From Aspidapion aeneum (taxonomy: Eukaryota > Arthropoda > Insecta > Coleoptera > Brentidae), in assembly GCA_963576565.1 (NCBI GenBank), contig CAUYVT010000053.1, forward strand, positions 248,001 to 312,000: a DNA stretch of 64,000 nt. Direction: 5' to 3'. The first letter of the stretch is position 1, and every line of letters starts with the position of its first letter. Positions 20,985 through 32,644 of the stretch are shown one piece after another. The translations under genes and the position numbers were made by a program. Below the pieces are notes generated by a model. That model made no database searches. It saw only the letters and a list, made by a program, of their open reading frames with translations, and had not been told where the DNA came from.

Positions 20985-23900
20985 TGTAACGTGTCATTTT
21001 TACGTTTAAGACAACGTTACATATTTGTTTATTTAGGTAAATAATCAAGGCTCTTTGATTCGTCTTTCTGTACACAAAGTAAGGGTATTTTATAGAGCTA
21101 GGTTTGGAGGTTATATAGTGTATAGGAAGTTACCTTAAAAGGAGGCATTCCATCGAATTACTGTGGACACTACGCACATCGCATTATCTGGACATCGTAA
21201 TTGGAATTTAAGATCACAGGCTTCGGGAAAAATCACATAAAAATTTTGATTGTTTTGTTTTTATCTGTGGAATTTTGCGATTCACTTGACGTTCATAAAG
21301 TTAAACAGCTGTTATGCTGGGGAATGGCGGCGTTGCCGCATCACAAATGGTTTTAGTACAGGAAGGAAACATTTGGATGAACATTTCATTCCCTTACGTT
21401 TGTTTTCGAGGATATTGGGACAATCCGAACCTCATAGCTAGTTGTGACTTTGATATCTTTATTAATTTGATAGGGAAAGGATAAAATAAATACGAGTTAT
21501 GCACTTTTGTAAATGGGAGATAAACGAGGGATAAAAACCAAGACTAAAAGAATAAACGAAATCGTGTGAGTTAACATCTGAACACTCTTGTGCCGAGCTT
21601 CTTAGCAGTAGTTCAGTGTGTATTTTTGGGTTCAGGTTCAGAAACAACTTTATTACAGTAGAAATGTTTTACAAGAATGGCGTCAAACCATATGAATCTT
21701 AGAGAAAACATATATAAAGAGCAAAGGAAACTTGTGACTAAAACTGTAGCTAAAATACAACTAAATTCTACACTTAGTATAGCTTTACTCATATGGGAAT
21801 TGGTTGAGTGTTCGAATATTCCTGGGTTTGCTGCATGCCCTGATCTCCAGTAATTGATTTTACAGTTGATGGTTTCAATGCTGAGCTTCTTATAGTCCGT
21901 CGGGTTATTCTTCTTCTACTTGACATGTTGGTGGGGGTCCGGTAGGCAAATGTTCGGTCGATGTATGGAGGGTGTCTCGACGTCCTTGTTATATAAATTT
22001 CAACCGTGGAAATAGATCCGACAACACCTCAATGTGCATTTTACCTAATTGCAATGTCCCCTTGGTCGGTGCTGCCCCCTATAGACCTGTATAGAACTAT
22101 TGCTGTACCTCATTGGTTAGTTTGAAAATCGCGGGTTTTTCTGGTTGGTTGGTATTGCGTTTTACTGTCCCCACTCCCCACCAAATTTACAAAACGGTTT
22201 CCGGCCACCTCGGTTTTTGTGTTCTGCCTGGTCTCTTTGCTAACAAATTTTGGCTGGGTCGACAACAGTTTCTGGGATCGCCATTGTTTTTGTGTAGTGG
22301 CACTGCAAAAACTGCAGGTTCTGTCCCAGAGACTGTAAAGAGTGAGTCCGTCGTGAGGCGTATCTCGTGGACGGCTCATATCCTCTACATAGAGGGATTT
22401 AAGTCGGCCTACGCCATTTGCACGGAAAGAGCATTGGTAAGTTCGATTTTATTTTTTCATTTTTTTTTATTATTTGAGGACGCTTCAAGATAATAATTGC
22501 CTCCCAAATTGTAATTATTTTTCGTGTGAAATGTATTTTTTTTGACACAAGACGTGGGGAATTTTTGGCGTTTTTATATTTTTCTTTTCACCACGTGTTG
22601 GATAAAAACTATATATTGTTTTTCTCCTTTGTCTACAGCCCTGTCCATTCCATCGGCAGCGGTGCTGGACGCTGGTGGGAAGCCGGACGAGCCAGTTCTA
22701 ACCCTGGGAAAGGTACGTAGGGTTATTTTAGTTCATCTGTTTAAATCTGCTGTATTTTATTGAGTCGACATGGGGTTCTCCAGGAAACTGAAACATTTCA
22801 TTTTCCACAGGGTTCTACGCTCGGGCAAGAATCCCACAACCTTTTTATGCTCGGGCAAGAAACCAACAACATTTTGTCCACGATGTGCTGCACTAGTACC
22901 ATGTGCTAGTTAGTCAGCAGGGAAGGCGCGGCAGAACTGGGACCGGTGGAGTAGCAGAAGATGTCTGGTACAACACATCCAGGTTTACAAAATAAAACAC
23001 ATTTATACACAAAATAATCAAGGACCAAGGTAGGAGCAAGCCTTAACTATAATTTTTTTTCCTCATATATAAATTTTTTTAATATAATTTAATCTTAATC
23101 TTTTCATATATAAGTTTTCACAGTATAATTTCAACATTTCTTGTAAACGCAAGATAAGGTATGACGTCATAACCCTGGTTTTGCGGCATATTTACTACAT
23201 CGACTTGTTTTCCTTCATTTCACTTATTTAAGATAATTTTACTGTCAAATTTAAAGTGCCTTGCTATTTTGGCCCTATTTAAAGTGCCTTGCTATTTTGG
23301 CCCTGACTTGTTTGGTATTTTTCTCAAGTTTTACAATCAAAATATACAAGATGAACTAAATTTTTGTGTTATTTGTGCAACCCAATGACCAACTTTGCGG
23401 AGACAAAAGAGAGATGAGATTATATGTTTTAGCGGGTTCCTTACATTGTTCTGCCTCATGGGGTAGATCTCGGACTGGGTTGCTGTCTGTCTCATTCTAC
23501 CTAACGTAGAATGATGACAGCAGATATTTGGTCCAGATCTTCCCTATGACAGAATAATTTTGGAAGTATATTTATTTTTTCAATCATTTGTGTAACCGAG
23601 TCTTACACTACTGACTCAGATGTAGGTACACTATGACCTGTTAAAGGAGTCCATCTACCTGTAGAGTGCTTCTATTTTTGTCATCTTGATTCAATCTTTT
23701 GGAATTTTATTCTGTTTATTGGTCAATTTTTTTTTGGTTTTTTTTTAATTACACAGATACTCTGGAAGCCTCAGAAGTAAGTGGAATTTCATTGTTTGGC
23801 TACAACGTTTGGGTTGAACTGTATTTTATTTAAGAACTTCTTTGTAAAACATTGGTATTAAATAATGTGGCGCACTTAAAATTTTCTTATTTCTGAACCC

Positions 23901-24151
23901 CCCCTTCTCCACTGTATAAAAGTTACCGGGCATATCAATGTTTTACCTAGCTGGAAAATACAGTTCTGCTTCCAGATATTTGTTTAATTATTCAGAGGTT
24001 TTGTTGTGTCACAAGTTGGCAAATTGTTATATTCTAATTACAGTGTCACAAAATGGCAGCAAAGTCTTTAAGCTGCCAAAATGTCACACAACGCATTTTA
24101 ATAGGCCACAAATTGGCGCCCAAATTATTTTTTAACTTTTTTAAGGCCACA
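20985..24151 (+). repeat. 3' LTR of giant Gypsy, 3167 bp
   Basis: Second copy of the 7499-10666 LTR. Differences seen by eye include T/G at the TATAGTTTATAGG/TATAGTGTATAGG site, G/A in GTTGAAC/GTTAAAC, A/G in CGTTTATT/CGTTTGTT, two bases near 23007-23018, C/T near 23605, G/T near the end, and one base in a T run. It ends GGCCACA and is followed by the GTAT TSD. Confidence 0.95.
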
Positions 24152-24155
24152 GTAT

Positions 24156-24530
24156 TTTAAGAATAGGCCCTAGTATGGGTGTGGAAAGAGACAGAACTTA
24201 TTAACCAATATTTCTCTATTACTTACCTAAATAAAAAAACATTTGCAACCAAGCAGTGTGTACTCAATGTGATTGTAATGATCCATACAATTCCATAATG
24301 TCTGTGTACCTAAAAAGTAAAAGCACTAGCTAGAATTATGTTCAAACACTAAACTAAAAGACAGAAGCCTAAGGATTTTTAGACATTAAATAGGTGAAGA
24401 TATGGCATAACTGTGTCTCGGGTCCCCCAAAGACCTATTCTTGGGTGCACTACTGACTAAAATATCTACTAAAACTAAAAATGGAAAATGCTGAAAAGGC
24501 AATACATCAATAATAATAAAATTATATGGA
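24156..24530 (+). other. Spacer between giant Gypsy and BEL/Pao 2, with a MITE end
   Basis: No gene seen. Around 24420-24456 the sequence TATTCTTGGGTGCACTACTG closely resembles the right end of the MITE at 32188-32353 (TATTCCTGGGTGCGTTACTG), so a related element or fragment ends here; I could not place its left end. The last six bases, TATGGA (24525-24530), are the TSD of BEL/Pao 2. Confidence 0.55.
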
Positions 24531-25004
24531 TGTTAGCTCCCGCTAAATTTCGCGGTTGTTTATATATATTTTTAAAAACACACAACTGTATGAAGGACAA
24601 AGCGCATTCCGCGTATTTGGACATGCGCACCAACAACCAGTGAGATCCTTGTCAATCGCCTAGAGAAAAAGGCGTGTTAATTTCGTTCTCCAACTAATTT
24701 TCAAATATCTACACCTGAAAGTGCTCGATTTTTGTGTACTGAAGCATAGAACTAGAAACTTCAACCCTTCAGCTACGTGGTGACATCATTAGATCCATCA
24801 GGGGCCCCTTGGAAGTGGAGAATTTGGCTGCAAAAGAGGTGAGTGCATTTGTCTGATTACCGTTGTGTGCCACCAATATTTTTTCCTATGGACGTTTAGG
24901 TTATTTCGTAATTTCATATCAATATTTATGTTTGTTCGCGCTATCATTAATTAAAATATTTACAGTCCACTGCATTTAGCGTTTTTTCTATCCGTGGACT
25001 AACA
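24531..25004 (+). repeat. 5' LTR of BEL/Pao 2
   Basis: TGTTAG...CTAACA, 474 bp, matching 30896-31369. It contains a candidate intron: donor GAG/GTGAGT (intron from 24839) and acceptor TATTTACAG ending at 24965, 127 bases, leaving 39 bases of LTR after it. The pyrimidine tract of this acceptor is weak. Confidence 0.93.
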
Positions 25005-25009
25005 TAAAG

Positions 25010-25027
25010 TGTTCCTTTCGAGCCGAA
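25010..25027 (+). other. Primer-binding site of BEL/Pao 2, tRNA-Tyr-like
   Basis: TGTTCCTTTCGAGCCGAA begins five bases after the LTR. It resembles the complement of the tRNA-Tyr 3' end (TGGTCCTTCGAGCCGG from memory), with one extra T and some mismatches. The shared TTCGAGCC core with the BEL/Pao 1 site suggests the same primer tRNA. Confidence 0.5.
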
Positions 25028-25393
25028 TTATTTTTAAATAATAAATCCATACGACGGTATTAATAATTATTTGCAATAAGAACGCGGCCTTGAATTTTTC
25101 GCATCATCGTATTTGAAACGCCGAGAGAGAAAGTCGGTGCAGTACCTGGTTTTGGTTTGCTGCTATAGTAACGGGTCTACTCCGCGTGGTATAAACAAAA
25201 GCGAGTAGGAATCAAAACAAACAAAACAAAAGTTCAGTGGTGTACCATATCATTTCGATATTTAAATCAATTTTCATCAATTGCGATAAATTAGTGCATA
25301 TTTTCGACAATTCGTCATTTTTCTATTTCAGAAGCATTAATTTAGCGTTAATTGTATATTTACCGACAATTTCGTCATTTCAAAGGTAAAATC

Positions 25394-28300
25394 ATGTCTG
25401 TCAAAAAAGCCGTACAAAAACGCAAGGGTTTTTTATCTGCGATCACCGAGTGTTATGTGTTGTCAAAGACTGCGGAAAAGGATGAAAGAGCGAGAAACGA
25501 GTTTCAAGTGAGGTATTCCGATTTGGATGAAACCTTCGATAAATGCATGCTGGCGCATAATGACGTCATTATGTTGATAGACGACACGGACGACGAGGAG
25601 TTTAAAACGCAGGATGGGATCCTTTCAGAAGTTCGTAAATATTTTTATGCGTGTAAGGGGGTTTACTCTAAAATATTTCCGGTTGAGGCCCCATCTTTTT
25701 CGGGATCATATGTTCGACAAAACGAATCTGAAACTCCAAAACTCAAAGAGTTAGGTATTCCCATATTCCGAGGTGATAAAAAATTATGGCCAAGCTTTTT
25801 CGATCTTTTTAATAACATTATAGATCAAAATCAAAGTCTAAGTAACGTTCGAAAACTTCAATATTTATTTTCATATCTCGAGGATGAGCCTTTAAAATTG
25901 ATATCAGGGATTAGCTTATCTGATCAAAATTATAAAATTGCTTATGACAAATTAGTCAATAGATATCAAAACAAGCGAGACCTCGCAAATGATGCTTTAA
26001 GCTCAATTATGAACTCCACCTTAAAAAACGAGTCAGCTAAAGAATTACGTAATTTAATTGACACCTTTTCTGAATCCCTAGAAATTTTAAAATAACTTAG
26101 CTTTGACGTTGACAGTTGGGACTTTATTATTTTTTTCATTTTATTAGAAAAATTAGATATTCCAACGCGTTCAAATTTCGAAATGAGTCACGCCAATACT
26201 AATACCGAAATTCCCACTTTTCAGTCACTTTTTCAATTTCTAGAAAAAAGATGTAAAGTTTTGGAATCACTTCCTCAATCAACAGCACCCAAAAAGGTGC
26301 CTATATATCAAAAATCAAATTCTATGCAAAATCAGTCTGGGCAAAAGCCTACCTATCAAAATTCAAATTCTATGCGAAATCAGTTTGGGCAAAAGCCTAC
26401 CTATAAATCATCCAATTCGCCTTTTATAGGACTGGCTGGCACCTCAGCTAATTCAAGTACGGGAATAAAATGTTTCCGGTGTAATCAAGGTCACGTGCTT
26501 TCGAAATGTCAAACATTTCTTGATCTCTCACCTATCGATCGCCTATCTTTCGTCAAACAGAAAAAATTATGTCTAGCGTGTTTTCATCCCTTGCATAATG
26601 TAGATACGTGCAAATCAAAATATTCATGCAGGACTTGCAATAGTAAAAGGCACCACACTTTAACTCATATCTTAGAAACTAATCAAGAGTCTGGAAGCCA
26701 AGATACTAGTCCTGTCATTCACACACCACCTGTCAATAATCTTCATGTGTCATTAAATGCCTCAGGACCTTCAGGTACCTTTCTTTTATGCACCGCCATA
26801 ATAGATGTTATGGACGGTTGCGGAAATTTTCAACCTGTAAGGGCACTGCTTGATTCTGGATCGCAGACAGGATTCATCAGTGAAAAGTGTATTCAGCGTC
26901 TTAATCTTCCTAGGCGAAGTTACACCACTGAAATATTCGGATTAAATCAGATGTCTTCTTTCACTTCCAAAGGGCTCGTTCAATGTCACATTAAGCCACA
27001 AGGACAAGTCACTCCTTTACTTAATTTCGAAGCAATTGTGGTTCCACAACTATGTTCCAATATGCCTACATTCTCTTTGAACGATAATCAGTGGAAACAC
27101 TTGCAAAACCTTAAACTTGCCGACCCATCTTATTTCAAATCTAGACCTGTGGACCTGGTTATTGGTTGCGAGCTATTCGCACAGATATTCAAGGAGGGCA
27201 GGGTTCTTGGACAGGTAGGGCAGCCTTCAGCCCTTGAAACTATTTTTGGTTGGGTCGTCATGGGAAAGGTTGACGAAGTAGGTAGTCTTACGGAACGAAC
27301 CAGTTGTTTTTTAACGAGTCATTCACCTCCTTTAGAGGTCATTCTCCCTAGGTTTTGGGAAATCGAACATTTGCCTAAAAAACAAATCTTATCAAAGGAA
27401 GAAAAACAGGCAGAATCAATTTTTACTGCTAGTGTAGTACGGCAACCGAGCGGTAGATTCATGGTAGATCTTCCGTTTAAAGATAAAATAAACCCTGACC
27501 TAGGAAATACTTATCCGCAAGCTTATCGTAGATTTTTACTTCTAGAAAATAGATTAATCAAAAATCCTGATCTGTACACTGCCTATTCAAGTTTCATGCA
27601 AGACTATATCGATTCTAATCATATGAGTTTAGTTTTATCTAGTCAACCAAAGGTCGACGTATCGTGTTTTTTAGCACATCATTGCGTACTAAAGCCGGAA
27701 AGCTTAAGTACAAAATTAAGGGTAGTCTGGGATTGTTCGGCAGTCACCCCAAAAAATATTAGTCTCAATGACACATTGTTATCTGGACCGAAACTTCAAA
27801 AGGATATTGCTTCTTTACTCCTTACGTTTCGTCTTAATCCTATTGCCTACATTGCTGACATAAAACAAATGTTCCGTCAAGTCCTTATCAATCCTTATCA
27901 CCGTCCTTATCAAAGGATATTGTGGAGGTTTTCTCCACATGACCCACTTTCAGTGTGAGAACTTTCTACTGTCACTTTTGGCATGACATGCTCACCTTTT
28001 CTAGCCATGCGTACCTTGAATGAGCTGGCAGAGAGAGAAAAGGAAGGTTTTCCTATGGCTAGTACTGTTCTAAAAACGTCGATCTATATCGACGATATCT
28101 TGGGAACTAGCCCTTCGCTTTCTGAAGCTCTCTCCCTTCAAACAGAACTCAATGATTTGTTGAAGTCGGGAGGATTTGAACTTAAAAAATGGGCAAGCAA
28201 TTGTCCTGAGTTATTGGCAACATTGCCAGAGTCCGATCGTCAAATGCCTCTCTCTTTCGACAAGGAGGAACCCCACTTTATCAAAGTTTTAGGACTTCAA

Positions 28301-30662
28301 TGGCATCCAAAAAACGACATTTTTTCTTATCAATGCCGAATGAAGGACAAACCCCCAACCAAACGTTCTATTTTATCTATCTTAGGGACAATCTTCGATC
28401 CCTTAGGTTTTCTTTGTCCCTTGTTGCTACAAGCAAAATTCATTTTGCAACAGTTGTGGATATCGAAAATAGGCTGGGACGAAAAACCAGATTCTTCTAT
28501 CATCGACTCTTGGAACAAACTACGTTCTGAATTCCCGCTTCTTTCCAATTTTCAATTACCCCGACAAATCAAACTGTCAAAAACCAATACCTGTCAAATC
28601 ATCGGCTTCTGTGACGCTTCAATTCGAGGCTACGCAGGCGTCGTATATTTTCGTGTAGAAGAGGAAAACAATATATCTGTTTCTCTCATATCTGCAAAAT
28701 CTAGGGTCGCGCCTATAAAGTCACAAACTTTGGCTAGGCTAGAACTCCTAGGCGCATTTCTTTTAAGCGAATTAATTGACTTCGTTTTATCTAGCTATGA
28801 GGGAAAAATAACTTTTACAAATATCGTTACTTTCTGCGATTCGCAAGTCGTATTGCACTGGCTTTCATCCCCTCCTAATCGCTGGCAAACCTTTGTTGGA
28901 AATCGAGTCAGTAGAATCCAAGAAATCATTCCCTCAAACTCGTGGCGCTACATTCCTTCTGCTTTGAATGCAGCCGATATTGCGTCACGAGGGGCCACCC
29001 CTTCACAGCTCATGTCACATGACATGTGGTGGAACGCACCGTCGTTTTTGTGGTCTCCCGAAAACGAATGGCCCGATTTTCATAAACCAAAAATGCCGAT
29101 TGATTTCGGAGATATTAATCTGGAGGAAAAGCCAAAAGTCTGTTGCAATGCGATAATTGATGTCAACTTCTTAGATCAGCTTCTTATCAAATATTCCTCT
29201 ATATCAAAAATTCAACGTATCATTTGTTATGTCCTTCCAATAGTTAACCTTTTTCAAAAGCATTCCTATCAAAAACCCACTAAGCCGCCGGACCAAAAAG
29301 TTATTTTTGAGAATATTGTTTTTCCTACCACCGGTGAGATGCAAAGTGCGTTACACCTTCTTATCAAACGCGTGCAAGGTTCTTGTTTTTCTGAGCTTTT
29401 TTCCGCGTTATCTAAGGATAAACCAATACCGAAACCTTTGCGAAAACTTTCACCTTTTCTTGATGAGAATAATATCATTAGAGTCGGTGGCAGATTACAA
29501 AAATCTGACCTTTTGTCTTATTCTGCAAAACACCCCGTCTTACTTTCGAGTGACCATCGTTTAACTACTCTTCTTATCGAGTCCGCTCATCGACAATATC
29601 TTCATTCTGGGTTTAAAACATTACATAATCTGCTTTTACAGCAATTTTGGATATTATCTGCCAGACGGGCAATTCAAAGAACCATATCCAAGTGCTTGCA
29701 AAGTTTTAGAATCAACCCTAAACCCTATAGACCGCCCATAATGAGTTCACTTCCCGCTCATCGAATCAATCAACTAAAACCTTTTTCGAGTGTAGCTATC
29801 GACTTTTGTGGACCTTTCTTTGTGATTCCTCATCGTTACCGTGGTTGTAAAGCTTTCAAATCGTATGTCTGTGTGTTTGTCTGTACGGCCACACATTGCG
29901 TGCATTTGGAATTAACCATGGAACTGTCCACCGAAGGGTTCGTAGGTGCATACCATCGATTCATTTCCAGACGCGGAAGCGTGACGCAATGCTGGTCAGA
30001 TCAAGGCAGTAATTTTATAGGGTTTCGTAACCAATTACTGGATTACGCAAGAAATGCTGACACCAGACTTTCTATTCGTTGGCATCTGGGACCTCCTCTC
30101 AGTCCACATTTCAATGGCCTGGCAGAAGCTGGCGTCAAAAGTTTTAAAACTCACTTTGTACGAGTCGTCGGCGACCAGAAGTTGTCTATCATGGAGATGT
30201 CCACCCTTACCTGTCGCATAGAAGCCGTACTGAATAGTCGCCCTTTATCTCCTGCCTCTTCAGACCCACACGATCTTCAACCTCTTACCCCTGGGCATTT
30301 TTTGACACTTGAACCCCTTAATTCAGAAATTCCGGAGTCAGATTTGTCCGAGGTTCCCCTAAATCGGCTCGAGATGGCAACTAATCCAAAAACTACATAA
30401 TGATTTTTGGAAACGGTATTCTATAGAGTATTTGCATACGCTACAACAGCGACACAAGTGGACTGATTTGTCCCCAAATATCAAATTAAATGATTTGGTT
30501 ATCATAACAAGTGATCACATTCAATCGCCTTTGAAATGGCCGGTCGGTCGGGTCATCGAACTGCATCCCGGCGGGGACGGTCAGGTGCGTGTTGCGACGG
30601 TAAAAACGGTTACCGGTGTTTATAAGCGGCCAGTTGTAAAACTGTGCCTCTTGCCAAATTAA
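25394..30662 (+). pseudogene. BEL/Pao 2 gag-pol polyprotein, two stops and one frameshift
   Basis: The ATG at 25394 (GGTAAAATCATG) opens the frame. In-frame TAA at 26093-26095 and TGA at 27956-27958 interrupt it; both sides of each stop are in the same frame, so these are nonsense changes. Near 30368 a one-base shift moves the last part into another frame, ending at the TAA at 30660-30662. Domains by nucleotide: Gag about 25750-26170, zinc knuckle near 26470 (CFRCNQGHVLSKC), protease DSGS near 26863, RT with YIDD near 28084, RNase H FCDAS near 28610, integrase Asp in IDFCG (near 29800), Asp in SDQG (near 29997), Glu in LAEAG (near 30120), and a DUF5641-type end. In the integrase zinc region the last Cys is Ser (KCLQSF; BEL/Pao 1 has KCVRCF). 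It cannot make a full polyprotein. Confidence 0.9.
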
Positions 30663-30879
30663 AAGTAATTTTAATTTTCTACCTTTTACCGGGTATTACA
30701 ATAGGTTTTTTTATTTTTTATTTTTTTTGAATTTTTTGTTTGTTTGTTTTGCCTTTTTTCGGGATTTTGTTATATCTAAATAAACTTACGATACTTATCT
30801 GTTTTCATTCATTTATATTTATCGGTCGATTCTTTTTCTTATATCTATATCTGTCCGGTTGAGATTCTAAATTTGTGTG

Positions 30880-30895
30880 TTTTGGAGGGCAGTTA
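30880..30895 (+). other. Polypurine tract region of BEL/Pao 2
   Basis: TTTTGGAGGGCAGTTA immediately precedes the TGTTAG of the 3' LTR and resembles the BEL/Pao 1 pre-LTR sequence. Confidence 0.65.
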
Positions 30896-31369
30896 TGTTA
30901 GCTCCCGCTAAATTTCGCGGTTGTTTATATATATTTTTAAAAACACACAACTGTATGAAGGACAAAGCGCATTCCGCGTATTTGGACATGCGCACCAACA
31001 ACCAGTGAGATCCTTGTCAATCGCCTAGAGAAAAAGGCGTGTTAATTTCGTTCTCCAACTAATTTTCAAATATCTACACCTGAAAGAGCTCGATTTTTGT
31101 GTACTGAAGCATAGAACTAGAAACTTCAACCCTTCAGCTACGTGGTGACATCATTAGATCCATCAGGGGCCCCTTGGAAGTGGAGAATTTGGCTGCAAAA
31201 GAGGTGAGTGCATTTGTCTGATTACCGTTGTGTGCCACCAATATTTTTTCCTATGGACGTTTAGGTTATTTCGTAATTTCATATCAATATTTATGTTTGT
31301 TCGCGCTATCATTAATTAAAATATTTACAGTCCACTGCATTTAGCGTTTTTTCTATCCGTGGACTAACA
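30896..31369 (+). repeat. 3' LTR of BEL/Pao 2
   Basis: TGTTAG...CTAACA, 474 bp, nearly identical to 24531-25004, followed by the TATGGA TSD. Confidence 0.93.
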
Positions 31370-31388
31370 TATGGACAATGACCCATAA

Positions 31389-31554
31389 GAAGGTGCGGAT
31401 CTACGGGAGGGGAAATTCTCCCCCCCCCCCCCAAATCTCAAACTATATTAAGTTTTTACATACAGAATACACATCCTGGTCACAATGCAAAACTGTTTTA
31501 TGCAATATTTATTATATCTACCCCCCCTAAATAAAGTTCCTAGATCCACCCCTG
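31389..31554 (+). mobile_element. MITE, C/G-rich, 166 bp
   Basis: Imperfect inverted ends: left GAAGGTGCGGATCTACGG; the right end reads CAGGGGTGGATCTAGG when reversed. CCATAA at 31383-31388 and 31555-31560 is a likely part of the TSD. The interior has a run of 13 C. It lacks coding capacity and would depend on a transposase from elsewhere. The rest of 31376-32051 shows no gene. Confidence 0.6.
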
Positions 31555-32187
31555 CCATAACTGAGGGGTGAACAGCTGAAAAAATTGGAGTCCTACACAG
31601 TCTTGTTAAAAAAATTTGTATACCTGCTGTGGACAGATGATCACCCCTCCCGAACACACAGACACCAATACTAAGTTGACACATTTTATCTAAAACCAAT
31701 GTATATGTTCAGTGTCAATCTGTATAACAAGTATATAAATCGACCCTAACTTCAATAACATAAATTATCTTTCTTACCTTGTCTTAGTCACAAAACAAGA
31801 CCAGTTTTGTCTGATAACACGCGCTTTAACACAAAACAGATCTCCTTTGTAGTGAAAAAGTTATTTCGTAGCCAAATTTTTGCATCCGAAAATTCCAGAA
31901 AAACAAACCAAGAATTTGAGGTTAGGTTTGACTCGACTGCGTTTACAATATACTTGTAACTTGCTTTTAAAAATGACTTGCAATTTGTAATATGGGTAGA
32001 ATACCTGTATTATTTATTTATTTTTTTGGTTGCAACTTCTATTAACATTGATTGATGAATGTTACAGATGTTTATACCTATGCAACAACGAATAACAGCA
32101 ATTTTTATTTAAACAGTATAAATACTGAATTAGGATATAAGTCGTTGTTTTATAAAGGAATCAGATTGTATAACAAATTACCATTAG

Positions 32188-32353
32188 CAAGGGCGCACCC
32201 AGGGGGGGTGGGGGGGGGGGCGGGCCCCCCCCAAGCCTATGATTTTTGTATATATTTTCCACATATTTCATGAATAAATACAAAAAATAGCCTGAAATAC
32301 GACATTATGAGGCATCGGGCACCCCCCAAGACATATTCCTGGGTGCGTTACTG
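32188..32353 (+). mobile_element. MITE, G-rich, 166 bp, in LINE fragment
   Basis: Inverted ends CAAGGGCGCACCCAGG and, reversed from the right, CAGTAACGCACCCAGG. Flanked by CCATTAG at 32181-32187 and 32354-32360. The mirrored LINE copy near 39870 reads straight across, as an empty site, which proves the insertion. The interior has G runs followed by C runs. Confidence 0.8.
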
Positions 32354-32431
32354 CCATTAGACATTAAAAATTGCAAATCAAATAATATGTTTAAGAGAAA
32401 AAAAAAGAAGTACTTGTTGCCTAGTCAGCCT

Positions 32432-32583
32432 CAGTGGCGTATATAGAAAAACGTTTCGGGGGGGCCCAGACCTTATAAAGACGTATTTTATACTATTTTA
32501 TATTTGTATTTATGAAATATGTGGAAAATATCTAAAAAAAATCTTAGCTTCGGGGGGGGGGGGCGGGCATATATACGCCACTG
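32432..32583 (+). mobile_element. MITE, hAT-like, 152 bp, in LINE fragment
   Basis: Perfect 14-bp inverted ends CAGTGGCGTATATA, with 8-bp TSD GTCAGCCT at 32424-32431 and 32584-32591. The mirrored LINE copy near 39790 lacks it. The 8-bp TSD and CAG...CTG ends point to mobilisation by a hAT-type transposase. Confidence 0.88.
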
Positions 32584-32644
32584 GTCAGCCTGATTGTTTA
32601 AGTAGACCCTTGGTAGCATATTATATTATATTATATTATATTTT

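Larger units (their letters stand above)
7499..24151 (+). mobile_element. Giant Ty3/Gypsy LTR retrotransposon, about 16.65 kb
   Basis: Complete element: 5' LTR 7499-10666, tRNA-Lys-type primer site, 5.3 kb leader, gag, protease, pol, polypurine tract and 3' LTR 20985-24151. Flanked by GTAT at 7495-7498 and 24152-24155, a 4-bp TSD as expected for Gypsy. By eye the two LTRs differ at only about seven bases plus a one-base homopolymer difference over 3.17 kb, so the insertion is recent. There is no env-like frame. Size, LTR length and leader length are all well above what is usual for insect Gypsy elements. Confidence 0.95.
24531..31369 (+). mobile_element. BEL/Pao LTR retrotransposon 2, complete but coding-defective
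   Basis: 474-bp LTRs (24531-25004, 30896-31369) with perfect 6-bp inverted ends TGTTAG/CTAACA, flanked by TATGGA at 24525-24530 and 31370-31375. The only LTR difference I noted is T/A near 24726 and 31086. The domain order is that of BEL/Pao, but the polyprotein frame has two stops and a frameshift. It is a different family from BEL/Pao 1: the two proteins align in outline but not closely. Confidence 0.93.

Noticed and set aside
26183..30400. Two separate genes in BEL/Pao 2 (26183-27958 and 27983-30400)
   Set aside because: Both lie in the same frame as the upstream gag part and join across single stop codons; they are one interrupted polyprotein.
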